Source: Cloacibacillus sp. (lineage in GTDB: Bacteria; Synergistota; Synergistia; Synergistales; Synergistaceae). From it: DNA of 38,660 nucleotides. Below the pieces are notes generated by a model. That model saw only the letters and a list, made by a program, of their open reading frames with translations, was not told the origin of the DNA and ran no database searches. Numbering within the stretch: position 1 is the stretch's first letter; every line of letters starts with the position of its first letter. This document shows, in pieces, positions 1 through 8,359 of this stretch. The stretch covers positions 1-38,660 of the forward strand of contig NZ_JAJBUX010000053.1 in assembly GCF_020860125.1 (NCBI RefSeq), written 5' to 3'. A program made the position numbers and the translations under genes.

Positions 1-2321
1 GGCTTGGAGAGCGCCGCCGTATCGGTCTTCACCGCCGGCCGTTCCGGCTTCGGGTTGGAGAGATAATCTTTTTTCACCGTGAGGGTAAACTGATCGCGTA
101 TGCCGCTGCCGTCCCTCGCCTCCACGGTTATCACCGCCTCGCCAGCAAAAAGCGCCGTGATCTCCCCGCTCTGCCCCGTGACCGCCGCCACCTTACTGTT
201 GCTGCTGCTCCAGACGAGATCTTTATTTGTGGCGTCCTCCGGCAGCACTTCGCAGGAGAGATTAAAGGCCTCGCCCTCTTTCAGCGACTGCAGGGCGTTT
301 GTTATCTTTATTGATTTTACGGGAACGGTGTTTTTTACCACCGTGAGGGTAAAACTTTTATTGACGCCGCTCCCGTCGGCGGCCTTCGCCGTGATCTTGG
401 CGCTACCGGCGGAGCCCGCCGTTATCATTCCATATTTATCAACGCTCGCGAAGGCGCTGTCGCTGTGCCAGATGATTTCTTTGTTTGTGGCGTCGTCCGG
501 CAATACGATATATTCAAGCTGGCAGGTCTCGTTTTCGCCGAGAGATTCAGGTATGTTGCTTATCTCGATAGACTCAACGGGGATATTCTTTTTCTCCACC
601 GTCACGCTGAACGACGTCTTAAAACCACCGGCGTCTTTTGCCGCTGCCGTTATCTCCGCGCTGCCGGCGGCGAGCGCCGTTATCGTACCGGTCTGGTCTA
701 CCGACGCGACTTCAAGGTTGTCGCTGCTCCACGTTATGCCCTTGTCATCCGCGTTCTCCGGCACCACCGTATAAATAAGCTGGAAGGAGCTGCCCTCGGA
801 GAGCTTTTCCGGAATTGATTCTATATCTATTGAGGTTACATTTATCGTTTGGTTGCTCGTGACCCTAACGGCGGCGGAAAGCGCCGGGGCCAATAACGGA
901 TTGGAGGAGGTGTCTGCGGTATCGCCGGCCAGACGCAGAGGTACGACGTCGCTTTCCCCAAACTTTGTGGCGGTGAGTATCAGGGAGGCGCCGACGTTGA
1001 ATACGCCCTTGTTCGTCGCCGAGATTATGGTGTTATTATCAGCATCCTGCGTTAAGGTGACACCGGGAACATCGCTGGTTTTCCATTCGGAAACCGCCGC
1101 AGGATCATTGCCGGGCCAGGTACGGAAGATAGAATTGGCCGCGCCTGCTTCTCTATCAAACGAGAGGGAGGCGGGGTCGACGGTGTAGGCGCAGACCTGA
1201 TTCGTTATGCTGTCAAACCCGGTAGTTTCAGTACCCTGCTCTGACTGATAGCCGCCTATAGCCTCATATTGGCCATTCTTTAACCATCCGCAATTTATTA
1301 TCGTTCCCCAAGTGTTTCCAACGATGGCACCTACATCAGAAGTCGCTCCTTTTACCGTACCAGTAAAGAAACAATTTTTAATTGTGCTGTTTGTATTTGT
1401 CTGTTTTCCAGAAATACCGCCAACATAACACGAAGTTGCTTTAGTACCAGTTATCTTACCTTCCGCAACACAATTCGCAATAGTTATATTACTTATTGCC
1501 CTATCATGATTATTAAAACCGCTGATACCGCCTACACACGATGCACCATCCACATCTACGTTTGCTATACAGTTTATTATCTGTGTTCCACTATACGCAT
1601 AGCCTGTTATACCGCCGCTCTTCTCGCCATATCCGTAAATGCTTCCACTTGCCATACAGTTAGCTATTATGGTGAACGAAGATTGTCCAACGATACCACC
1701 TGCATTATTCTCACTGGTATTATTGGGGGCAGTTTCCAATTTCACGTTCGACACACAGTTAATAATATGGTTTTCCCAATCAATCCCATTCGGCATAGAG
1801 TAACCGGCAATCCCACCAGCGTTAGATAGGGCTTCGATAGTCCCTTCTGACACACAATTTTCTATGTGGCTGCCGCCGCCAACTATGCTCGCGTATGACA
1901 TCATTCCAGCTATCATACCGACATTAGACTTGCCGGGAGTATTGATATTACCTGATACTGTGAGATTCTTTATAACAGCGTTTTCTATCAGACCGAAAAA
2001 ACCAGCCCTATTATTCTCCGGATTCTCAATGCTCATTCCCGTAACTGAATATCCCTGTCCGTCAAAAGTACCTTTAAAGGGGTTGCTGTTGATTCCGATT
2101 GGAGTCCACTCAGTACCGTCTAAAACAATATCCGCCACTAGTTTGGCATTGACAATTTTCCCGCCGGCACAATTTACTTTATCGCGAAATTCCTCAAGCT
2201 GCTTAATGTTAGATATCTCAATGAAAGCGTCCCCCCCCCCGTCTGCAAACCCACAGGCAGAAAAAGACAACAGCAAAGTACTAACCATCCACAGAACGGA
2301 TAAAGAACGTCCGATCTTCAT
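1..2321 (-). CDS. Large secreted GLUG/Ig-like (Big_2) surface protein, N-terminal part, runs off the left edge
   Basis: The frame is open from the ATG at 2321 to the window edge (over 770 codons). Residues 1-26 form a signal peptide: Lys/Arg near the start, a hydrophobic stretch, then SACGFA; cleavage after FA, or lipidation at Cys23 with a poor lipobox, are both possible. Codons 28-31 are read from a G10 tract. About residues 70-370 contain repeated GLUG-type motifs (GGIAGY, GGIVGQ, GGISGF followed by IxNC). About residues 490-750 are three Big_2-like domains of roughly 83 residues, each opening with a V-x-S-I-x-I motif and ending in a T-x-T-V strand. A GGGGG stretch lies 8-9 nt before the ATG. 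It is a paralogue of the gene at 34463. Role inferred: exported adhesin or surface antigen. The C-terminus, where an anchoring signal would be, is outside the window. Confidence 0.85.
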   Translation of the reverse strand, partial: MKIGRSLSVLWMVSTLLLSFSACGFADGGGDAFIEISNIKQLEEFRDKVNCAGGKIVNAKLVADIVLDGTEWTPIGINSNPFKGTFDGQGYSVTGMSIENPENNRAGFFGLIENAVIKNLTVSGNINTPGKSNVGMIAGMMSYASIVGGGSHIENCVSEGTIEALSNAGGIAGYSMPNGIDWENHIINCVSNVKLETAPNNTSENNAGGIVGQSSFTIIANCMASGSIYGYGEKSGGITGYAYSGTQIINCIANVDVDGASCVGGISGFNNHDRAISNITIANCVAEGKITGTKATSCYVGGISGKQTNTNSTIKNCFFTGTVKGATSDVGAIVGNTWGTIINCGWLKNGQYEAIGGYQSEQGTETTGFDSITNQVCAYTVDPASLSFDREAGAANSIFRTWPGNDPAAVSEWKTSDVPGVTLTQDADNNTIISATNKGVFNVGASLILTATKFGESDVVPLRLAGDTADTSSNPLLAPALSAAVRVTSNQTINVTSIDIESIPEKLSEGSSFQLIYTVVPENADDKGITWSSDNLEVASVDQTGTITALAAGSAEITAAAKDAGGFKTSFSVTVEKKNIPVESIEISNIPESLGENETCQLEYIVLPDDATNKEIIWHSDSAFASVDKYGMITAGSAGSAKITAKAADGSGVNKSFTLTVVKNTVPVKSIKITNALQSLKEGEAFNLSCEVLPEDATNKDLVWSSSNSKVAAVTGQSGEITALFAGEAVITVEARDGSGIRDQFTLTVKKDYLSNPKPERPAVKTDTAALSK
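2231..2240 (-). repeat. Homopolymeric G10 tract (C10 on plus) inside the surface-protein gene, ON frame
   Basis: Ten consecutive Gs (coding strand) sit at codons 28-31, directly after the signal peptide. With ten Gs the frame continues through the whole visible gene. With eleven, a TGA follows four codons after the tract starts to change frame; with nine, the shifted frame reaches a TAA within about 22 codons. A tract of this length is a typical slipped-strand contingency locus. Confidence 0.8.
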
Positions 2322-2531
2322 AAAGATATTCCCCCATATAAAGTTATTTGTACTAAAAAACGGAACAGCTGCCGCAGACAGACACAGAATCTCTCAAGTA
2401 TTCCCCAAATCGATACTTTAACGAGAAATTTTCATATATTTGCCTACAACAAACGTCACACAAAGCATAGCCTTTTTATCGAGGAAAAGAACAGTAAAAA
2501 TACTGTTGACTAGAATAATTACATTTTAAAT

Positions 2532-2573
2532 CAAAAAATATTCTCGGCAGCCGCGAAACAGATGGCCGCCGAG
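2532..2573 (-). terminator. Rho-independent terminator of the nfeD/SPFH operon
   Basis: The inverted repeat CTCGGCAGCC / GGCCGCCGAG (one mismatch, 11-nt loop) at 2543-2573 is followed on the minus strand by an A/T run containing TTTTTT (2532-2542). It lies 40 bp after the stop of the SPFH gene. Confidence 0.75.
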
Positions 2574-2612
2574 ATCGGATTCATTATATCTAAAAAATAT
2601 TTTTGTCCAGCT

Positions 2613-3521
2613 TTACTTCGCCTCTTTGGGATCTTCTTTGACCAGCTCTTTGAGCGAGGCGGCAAGCCCCGCGAGTCCCTGTATCTCCGAGGGAATGATG
2701 ATCTTTGTCGCCTGTCCGTCCGCGGCCTTGCCGAAGGCTTCGAGGCTCTTGAGCGCCACCACCTCTTTGGATGGGGCCGATTCGTTGAGCATCTTGATAC
2801 TGTCGGCTACCGCGCGCTGTATGGCGAGGATAGCCTCAGCCTCACCGGCCGCCTCGCGTATCTTCTGCTCCTTGACGGCGTCGGCGCGCAGTATCGCCGA
2901 TTCTTTTTCTCCCTCGGCGATGAGGATCTTGCTCTGTTTCTCTCCCTCCGCGAGCAGTATCGATTCACGTTTCTCGCGTTCGGCCTTCATCTGGCGCTCC
3001 ATCGCCGCCATGATCTCCTGAGGCGGCACGATGTTTTTGACCTCCACCCTGTTGACCTTGATGCCCCATTTATCGGTGGCCTTGTCAAGCGTCTCCGTAA
3101 TGGTGGAGTTTATCTGGTCTCTTGAGGTCAGGGTGTGGTCCAGCTCCAGTGAGCCGATTATGTTTCTCAGCGTGGTCGCGGTGAGGTTTTCTATAGCCGA
3201 GAGCGGATATTCCACACCGTAGGTAAGCATCTTGGCGTCCGTCACCTGGAAAAATACCACCGTGTCTATCTGCATCGTAACGTTATCTTTGGTGATGACC
3301 GACTGCGGTACAAAATCCACCACCTGCTCCTTGATCGATACCTTGTTCGCGATGCGGTCCACAAATGGCAGTTTGACATGCAGCCCCGCGCCCCAGGTGC
3401 AGAGGTAGGTCCCCAGCCGTTCCACAACGTAGACGCTGCCCTGCGGCACAATGCGGACGTTGGCCATGACGATCATTATCAGCACAAATACAATGAACGT
3501 TAGAAATATTGTTGAAAGCAT
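2613..3521 (-). CDS. SPFH/band-7 (stomatin, QmcA-like) membrane protein
   Basis: 302 aa, the usual size for stomatin/QmcA proteins. Residues 1-22 are a single N-terminal membrane anchor. The SPFH domain follows (VPQGSVYVVERLGTY, then about residues 30-180). Residues 185-245 are a charged Ala/Glu/Lys-rich coiled coil with AEGEK repeats typical of the family. The family forms large oligomeric membrane microdomain scaffolds and often modulates membrane proteases. The ATG directly abuts the stop codon of the nfeD gene (zero spacing), so the two are co-transcribed, the standard NfeD-SPFH pairing. Confidence 0.92.
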   Translation of the reverse strand: MLSTIFLTFIVFVLIMIVMANVRIVPQGSVYVVERLGTYLCTWGAGLHVKLPFVDRIANKVSIKEQVVDFVPQSVITKDNVTMQIDTVVFFQVTDAKMLTYGVEYPLSAIENLTATTLRNIIGSLELDHTLTSRDQINSTITETLDKATDKWGIKVNRVEVKNIVPPQEIMAAMERQMKAEREKRESILLAEGEKQSKILIAEGEKESAILRADAVKEQKIREAAGEAEAILAIQRAVADSIKMLNESAPSKEVVALKSLEAFGKAADGQATKIIIPSEIQGLAGLAASLKELVKEDPKEAK

Positions 3522-3998
3522 TTAATTTTCCTCCTCTTTATCAGAAACCTTTTCCACTATCAGCTTTACGCCGCGCAGTTCTTTGACAAGGACGACAGCC
3601 CCCTTATCAAGTTTAGCCCCGTCAGCGCTGCGCGCCGCCCACTCAAGGCCGTTCGCCAGGACGCGTCCCTTTTCCAGGATATTATCTATCGGCGAGACCA
3701 CGACCCCTTTCTGCCCGATCACCAGGTCGGCGTTCGTCGGAGTTTTTTCCACGTGCAGGATGTTTTTCAAAAACGGGCGCGTGAAGATCATCGCAACGAC
3801 GCTGGCGGCGATAAATACTATGATTTGAAGATTGAAACCAATACCAAAGGCGGCTGGCAGCATCGTCACCAGCGCGCCGATCGAAAACCATATCGAGACA
3901 AGCCCGACCGTCGCCGCCTCAAAAATTCCGGCGGCAACCGCGACGATCAGCCAGAAAATCACCGGATTAGCCGTTATCAGATCCCAAAGTCCTCCCAT
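3522..3998 (-). CDS. NfeD-family membrane protein, partner of the SPFH protein
   Basis: 158 aa. Two to three membrane segments occupy about residues 10-75 (a Phe/Leu/Val-rich stretch, then GFNLQIIVFIAASVVAMIF). About residues 92-150 form the small soluble beta-barrel (OB-fold, DUF107) typical of NfeD proteins, with IGQKGVVVSPI near its start. There is no N-terminal ClpP/SppA-like protease half, so it is the short (NfeD1b type) form. An AGAGGGGGAT ribosome binding site precedes the ATG. It is the first gene of a two-gene operon with the SPFH gene. Confidence 0.88.
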   Translation of the reverse strand: MGGLWDLITANPVIFWLIVAVAAGIFEAATVGLVSIWFSIGALVTMLPAAFGIGFNLQIIVFIAASVVAMIFTRPFLKNILHVEKTPTNADLVIGQKGVVVSPIDNILEKGRVLANGLEWAARSADGAKLDKGAVVLVKELRGVKLIVEKVSDKEEEN

Positions 3999-4019
3999 TT
4001 TATCCCCCTCTTCTAAAGA

Positions 4020-4336
4020 CGCCGTCCGCCAAAAGACCGCTCACTTTCAATATCTACTCCTTATAAGGTAGCATAACATAGTAAAGCCTTATTGGAAACA
4101 TTTTGATTAAATACAGAGGGTAAAATTATGGTTGCCGTTTAATGTGATCTTCACGGACTTTAGAGCGAGGTTTTTATACGTTTGAATTATACGTGAATAG
4201 AGTTTTATACATGAAAAATATGAAATAAAAACAATATCTAAGCTTATTATGATGCAATTTCAAATTTAATTAATCTAAACTGATAAAACAATTTTTACAG
4301 CAACGTGGTTTCAAGATTATAATAACTGAGCAGATA
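4020..4336. other. AT-rich divergent intergenic region between nfeD and the XRE-cupin gene
   Basis: No coding sequence is seen here. The region is much more AT-rich than its neighbours. The promoter of the plus-strand regulator lies at its right end (annotated separately); the promoter for nfeD must lie at the left end, but I see no strong consensus pair for it. Confidence 0.5.
4294..4323 (+). promoter_or_regulatory. Sigma-70-type promoter of the XRE-cupin regulator
   Basis: TTTACA at 4294-4299 and TATAAT at 4318-4323 with an 18-bp spacer. The predicted transcript start near 4330 falls just before the upstream ATG at 4337, which supports the downstream ATG at 4358 as the true start. Confidence 0.6.
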
Positions 4337-4357
4337 ATGAAGACGGAGGACGATTCA

Positions 4358-4900
4358 ATGATTCACCAAAAGCTAAGAAACCTAAGGAAAAAATCAGGCA
4401 TGCGCCTACAGGATGTCGCTGAGGCCACAGAGTTGTCTCCGGGCTACTTAAGCCAGATTGAGACAGGCAAGGTTGAACCATCTATCTCTCTTTTGAGAAA
4501 GCTGGCCGCGTTTTATAATGTCGGCGTCGTGTATTTTTTTACCTCGGACGAGGAGGAGAACATCCTCGTAAAGGCCGACAGCAGGCCTCGTTTTGGACGC
4601 CCCAACTCGCCGCTGGTCTATGAACTTCTTCGTAACAATATAAGCGGGATGGATTTGCAGGTGGCAATCATAAAAATCGCGCCACACTACGAAGAACCAG
4701 AAGGACTTTTTCTCTCTTGCCCAAGCGAAGAGTTTATATACATCCTCTCCGGCAAACTCGGATTTGAATATAACGGGAAAATGTATTACGCGGAGACAGG
4801 AGACTCTATCTGCTATAAAGCCCAAGTACCTTACAGGCTCTTCAATCCTACCTCTGAGATAACTGAGATTTTAGGCGTCGGAGCTCCTGTGTCCTCTTAG
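4358..4900 (+). CDS. XRE-family transcriptional regulator with C-terminal cupin domain
   Basis: 180 aa from the ATG at 4358. An in-frame ATG exists at 4337, but GGAGG (4345-4349) sits 8 nt before 4358. About residues 1-60 are a helix-turn-helix of the XRE/Cro type (LRKKSGMRLQDVAEATELS, then YLSQIETGKVEPSISLLRKL). About residues 105-178 are a cupin beta-barrel (SEEFIYILSGKLGFEYNG, ETGDSICYKAQVPYRLFNP). Proteins of this layout sense small metabolites and control nearby catabolic or transport genes. The gene faces the permease/decarboxylase pair (4987-6899), its likeliest targets by position. The ligand is unknown. Confidence 0.88.
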   Translation: MIHQKLRNLRKKSGMRLQDVAEATELSPGYLSQIETGKVEPSISLLRKLAAFYNVGVVYFFTSDEEENILVKADSRPRFGRPNSPLVYELLRNNISGMDLQVAIIKIAPHYEEPEGLFLSCPSEEFIYILSGKLGFEYNGKMYYAETGDSICYKAQVPYRLFNPTSEITEILGVGAPVSS

Positions 4901-4909
4901 AAATAATTT

Positions 4910-4959
4910 CCTCGCAAAGGGATATACTCAAAATATAGCCGAGTAACCTCTTTACGAGG
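4910..4959. terminator. Imperfect hairpin between convergent genes
   Basis: CCTCGCAAAG (4910-4919) pairs with CTTTACGAGG (4950-4959) with one mismatch, and TACTC pairs with GAGTA inside. A-rich sequence flanks the plus 3' side and AAATTATTT the minus 3' side, so it best serves the minus-strand permease gene. It may act in both directions. Confidence 0.5.
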
Positions 4960-4986
4960 AAAAAACCAACTGTTTTAGCAAAACGC

Positions 4987-6084
4987 TTAGGCGGAAACTT
5001 TTGCCGTCGGTTTTGGCTTCTTGACAAATTTGACGTAGAAAACGGGAACTATATAGAGTATCCCCACGTAGGCGGCCACTTTAGTAACGACATTCACAAG
5101 TATAGAGAATGAACTGAATCCGCTGCCAAAATATGCCAATACAGAGACAACGACGATCACCCACGGATATGCCTTTGTCTTTTCTTTTGCGAAAACATTT
5201 GCCACAGACCAAACCAGTGGCGTGGTGGTGGTATATAACGCTGCCACCAAGATTACGCCATAGATTGCGCCTAAGAGCGGGTTTATTCTGCTGCCCAGAT
5301 AGAGATTGGGAACCTCCATACCATCCAGAATAGAGACATTGGCAATAAACGCCAGCATCATCAAAATGGAGGCCAGAACATATATAGAAGCACCGATAAT
5401 CACACTCTGAGTAAGTTGCTTTGTTGTAGCTGGATTTGTTGAGGCCAGTCCAGAAAGATAGGCCGCCTGAAAGAGAATACAATAAGAAAAATACATTATC
5501 GCCGCCCACAACCAGTTTCCACTTGGTTTCAGCATTTCGTGACTCTTCACATACTCATTGCCCGCGTTAAGCCCTGTGGAACCTGTTGCCAATGCAATAG
5601 CAGCGATTACTACGACAAAAACCATTATACACGGACCGAGGCTACCGATTACATCAACAGTCTTTCTCATCCCAAGAAGCCCTGTAATGAGAACCAGCAC
5701 CGTCATTATAATGCGCCCTATTTCGTTGCCGACATTAAAATATTGCGCAAAGGCCGCTCCGGCACCAGCAATCATGAGACTAGCCATGCAAAATAGGTAG
5801 GCTAGCGAGAAGAAGAATAGTGCGTTTCCTAAGTACTTGCCACAATAAAACAGATAGACCTGATGAAGAGAGGTCAGACCAAAATCTCTGGAATCTTTAA
5901 CGATAAAGGCCGCATAAGAGGCCCATAGCACCGCACTGATAAGTATTCCCAGTATCCCCACGTAACCATATGAGGTAAAATACTGCATCATCTCCTGTCC
6001 GCTGCCAAAACCGGATCCTGCCAAATAGGCCAAATAAGCGCCCGAGAGAATGAACACCGTTAAGAAACCTTTTCTTTCCAACAT
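4987..6084 (-). CDS. YkvI-like membrane transporter (APC/LeuT-fold superfamily)
   Basis: 365 aa from the ATG at 6084, which follows GGGGGG by 3 nt. An upstream in-frame ATG at 6099 has no ribosome binding site. About ten hydrophobic segments span the protein, starting with FILSGAYLAYLAGSGFGSGQE, a Gly-rich first helix with a break like that of sodium-coupled LeuT-fold carriers. It resembles the uncharacterised YkvI family (COG3949). The gene lies 68 bp downstream of the acetoacetate-decarboxylase-family gene on the same strand, so the two probably share a transcript. The substrate cannot be read from the sequence; a keto acid or amino acid is plausible. Confidence 0.75.
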   Translation of the reverse strand: MLERKGFLTVFILSGAYLAYLAGSGFGSGQEMMQYFTSYGYVGILGILISAVLWASYAAFIVKDSRDFGLTSLHQVYLFYCGKYLGNALFFFSLAYLFCMASLMIAGAGAAFAQYFNVGNEIGRIIMTVLVLITGLLGMRKTVDVIGSLGPCIMVFVVVIAAIALATGSTGLNAGNEYVKSHEMLKPSGNWLWAAIMYFSYCILFQAAYLSGLASTNPATTKQLTQSVIIGASIYVLASILMMLAFIANVSILDGMEVPNLYLGSRINPLLGAIYGVILVAALYTTTTPLVWSVANVFAKEKTKAYPWVIVVVSVLAYFGSGFSSFSILVNVVTKVAAYVGILYIVPVFYVKFVKKPKPTAKVSA

Positions 6085-6152
6085 AATCCCCCCGTTCATG
6101 GTTTTTTAATACTGAGCGGCGGGGCAAAAGCCCCGCCATACACACTAATAGC

Positions 6153-6899
6153 TTAAACAAGCGTATCAATAACTTTCGCCCAACCGTTTTCCATCGTAGC
6201 GAGAAAATCGGTTACTGAATAGCCTCCACCAAGAACCTTAAGAGGCATAAAATCTCCAATAGGGTCATTGGCAGAACTGTTAAGCGTGACATTCACCTCT
6301 GCATACTGATTCGAAAGAGTCTTGCAGGTAGAAGAATTGTCCCTTGCGGTAACGCGCTGCGAGAAGATTCCAGGACCGTCAGGTCTGGGGATTGTCAGAA
6401 GGTTGAGGTGCGGATATGTGGTGTGCAGCTTTGGTACATTCTCCAAAGGCTTAGAGCAGTCCAGTTCAATGTCTATAAGCCGGACTTCCTTTCTTGTTGT
6501 TGTGCCGCGTATGATGTTACCATTTTTTTCCAGTGACATACGGGCATATTTCTTTGGATAACCCCAATATCTGCCAGTGGCGATCGCTACGTCGTTATCT
6601 TCCCATTCATACATATAGCATCCACCGTATATATCCTTATATTTGACCGTAAAAATTATTCCAGAGTCCATATATGGCAATTCAGGACTCTCAGTAAAGT
6701 CATTTACATAAATCATACAAATGTTGTTAACATATTCAAATGGTGTAGGAGCAAGGTGCCTGCGGATAGTATCTTCGTCAACCTCGCACATAGCATAGAC
6801 CGTCCTGCTGTTTTTACAGCTATACGGTACCATCGGCTCAGGAACCAACGGAGACTGCACAGGCATATTATTAGCCCTTTGGATTTTAAACTCACGCAT
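6153..6899 (-). CDS. Acetoacetate decarboxylase family protein
   Basis: 248 aa, the normal size for the family. The signature around the Schiff-base lysine is intact: TGRYWGYPKKYA with Lys116-Lys117, equivalent to Lys115/Lys116 of the clostridial enzyme, where the second lysine lowers the pKa of the first. Family members decarboxylate acetoacetate to acetone, or perform related Schiff-base chemistry on keto acids. A CAGGAGGGTGA ribosome binding site precedes the ATG. The gene has its own consensus promoter and a long palindrome in the leader, so it is probably tightly regulated. The YkvI-like permease gene follows it. No butyrate/acetone CoA-transferase genes are nearby, so the true substrate may not be acetoacetate. 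Confidence 0.85.
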   Translation of the reverse strand: MREFKIQRANNMPVQSPLVPEPMVPYSCKNSRTVYAMCEVDEDTIRRHLAPTPFEYVNNICMIYVNDFTESPELPYMDSGIIFTVKYKDIYGGCYMYEWEDNDVAIATGRYWGYPKKYARMSLEKNGNIIRGTTTRKEVRLIDIELDCSKPLENVPKLHTTYPHLNLLTIPRPDGPGIFSQRVTARDNSSTCKTLSNQYAEVNVTLNSSANDPIGDFMPLKVLGGGYSVTDFLATMENGWAKVIDTLV

Positions 6900-6924
6900 A
6901 ACAAGTCACCCTCCTGAATCATAT

Positions 6925-6970
6925 TTTTGTAATAAGTAAAAAATAAGCTTATTTTTTACTTATTACAAAA
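6925..6970. repeat. Perfect 46-bp palindrome in the leader of the decarboxylase gene
   Basis: Two 23-nt arms are exact reverse complements with no loop, centred on AAGCTT between 6947 and 6948. All pairs from 6925/6970 inward match. It begins 1 bp after the -10 box and ends about 10 bp before the ribosome binding site, so it spans roughly +1 to +40 of the transcript. It could be an operator for a dimeric or tetrameric repressor such as the XRE-cupin protein, or a leader hairpin. Confidence 0.85.
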
Positions 6971-6971
6971 T

Positions 6972-6999
6972 ATTATAATTATCTAAGACTTCGTGTCAA
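6972..6999 (-). promoter_or_regulatory. Consensus promoter of the decarboxylase-permease unit
   Basis: On the minus strand: TTGACA (6994-6999), 16-bp spacer, TATAAT (6972-6977). Both hexamers are perfect. The palindrome starts immediately downstream. Confidence 0.75.
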
Positions 7000-7138
7000 T
7001 TGGGCATTATGTACAAAAATCCAATAACAACGCATAGATAGTCACGTAAAAACAGGAATCTCTATTTATATTATTAATTGCGCAAAAATAAAGCTTTTAC
7101 ACAGGCCAGATATATACAATAGCGTAAACATTACAACA

Positions 7139-7172
7139 TTGGCGGCCCAGCCATACAGCGCCGTGCCGCCAA
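7139..7172 (-). terminator. Probable terminator after the kinase gene
   Basis: TTGGCGGC (7139-7146) and GCCGCCAA (7165-7172) form a perfect 8-bp stem. On the minus strand it is followed by TGTTGTAATGTTT. It lies about 55 bp past the stop of the kinase gene. Confidence 0.5.
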
Positions 7173-7225
7173 CGAATGATATCTTGAAAATAGGAATGAT
7201 TTTATGGCAGTGAGCCGCGCGGTAT

Positions 7226-8131
7226 TTACGAAAAATACTCCGTGACCTCCGCCAGCGTTGGGATCGAGGGAGAGGCCCCCGGCTTGGTTACGCTCAAAGC
7301 CGCCGCTTTGGAGGCCAGGTCCATCGCCTCCGGCACTGAAAGCCCTCTCATTCTGCCGCCGATGAAGAACCCCGCGAAGGTGTCTCCGGCGGCGGTCGTG
7401 TCGACCGTTTTTATGTGATAGGGACGCTGGCGCACGATCTCGCCGCCGCCAATATAAGCTGAGCCACGCTCACCCAACGTCAGGATGATCTCGGCGGCGG
7501 GGAATTTTTCGCTCAGCGCCGCCATAAGTTCCGCCTCCGCCGCGGGCGGCTCGTTCTCAATTCCCAGCAGCTGCGCCGATTCTACGCGGTTCAGCATAAA
7601 GCAGTCCACATATTCCAGGGGGAAGTCCAGGACCGAGACCTCCATCGGGGAGGGGTTCAGCACCACCCGCATCCCTCTCTCATGCGCCCGGCGGATGATG
7701 TATGGGATCTCGTTTATCTCGTTTTGCAGGACAAGGCAGTCGCCGCTTTGAAAACCGGCCAGGACTGTATCCGCCTGCTCCCGCGTCACGGCGCGGTTCG
7801 CGCCGCCGTACAGGATGATGCAGTTATCGCCCTCCGCGTCGTTTTGAATGACCGCGCTGCCCGTCCACACATCTCCCAGCACGCGAACGTATCCGGTATC
7901 GACGCCCGCGGCCTCCAGCTCTTTCAGCAAAAACAGGCCGTCCTCACCGATACAGCCGGCGTGGCAGGTCTCCGCCCCCGCCCTTGAGAGGGCTATCGCC
8001 TGGTTCAGCCCCTTCCCTCCGCTGAAGATGCGTAGGGAATCTGCGGAGATGGTCTCTCCCTTTTTTACGAAATGACGTACCTTATATGTATAATCGATAT
8101 TCATTGAACCAAAACATAATACCCTTGCCAT
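7226..8131 (-). CDS. PfkB-family carbohydrate kinase, ribokinase-like
   Basis: 301 aa. The first PfkB signature is at residues 38-50 (GGKGLNQAIALSR). The second is DTTAAGDTFAGFF at 244-256, with Asp250 as catalytic base in the GD anion hole. NPSP and LTLGERGS motifs also match ribokinases. It phosphorylates a sugar or nucleoside with ATP in the cytoplasm; ribose is the default guess. It lies downstream of the AEC gene, separated by 228 bp that include a terminator-like hairpin, so it may be its own unit. There are no ribose transporter or pentose genes in the window. Confidence 0.85.
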   Translation of the reverse strand: MARVLCFGSMNIDYTYKVRHFVKKGETISADSLRIFSGGKGLNQAIALSRAGAETCHAGCIGEDGLFLLKELEAAGVDTGYVRVLGDVWTGSAVIQNDAEGDNCIILYGGANRAVTREQADTVLAGFQSGDCLVLQNEINEIPYIIRRAHERGMRVVLNPSPMEVSVLDFPLEYVDCFMLNRVESAQLLGIENEPPAAEAELMAALSEKFPAAEIILTLGERGSAYIGGGEIVRQRPYHIKTVDTTAAGDTFAGFFIGGRMRGLSVPEAMDLASKAAALSVTKPGASPSIPTLAEVTEYFS

Positions 8132-8274
8132 CGTCTTCCTCCACGCAGCAAAAAATATTTCGCTTTACATTACGCGACATATTTACTCTAACATAGGCGG
8201 CGGCAAAAAGATATGGACCGTCATGGCGAACGATGGCAAGGCTTATTGTATTCCGCCGCGCTATCGGCCCGACA

Positions 8275-8311
8275 GATAAAAATAAGGCCGCCCTGCTGCC
8301 GCGGAGCGGTC
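8275..8311 (-). terminator. Terminator after the AEC transporter gene
   Basis: The GC-rich arms GACCGCTCC and GGGCGGCC (8286-8311, imperfect pairing) are followed on the minus strand by TTATTTTTATC. It lies 49 bp after the AEC stop and would end the frc-oxc-AEC transcript. Confidence 0.5.
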
Positions 8312-8359
8312 TTAACATTCGGACAGTATCGCCTGTCATGCCTGATTTTGTCTCACATA

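Noticed and set aside
100..2421. Plus-strand open frames across the first 2.4 kb
   Set aside because: They are shadows of the minus-strand GLUG/Big_2 gene, whose frame is continuous and rich in recognisable domains.
2562..3125. 187-codon plus-strand frame
   Set aside because: Antisense to the well-supported SPFH gene; no ribosome binding site or family resemblance.
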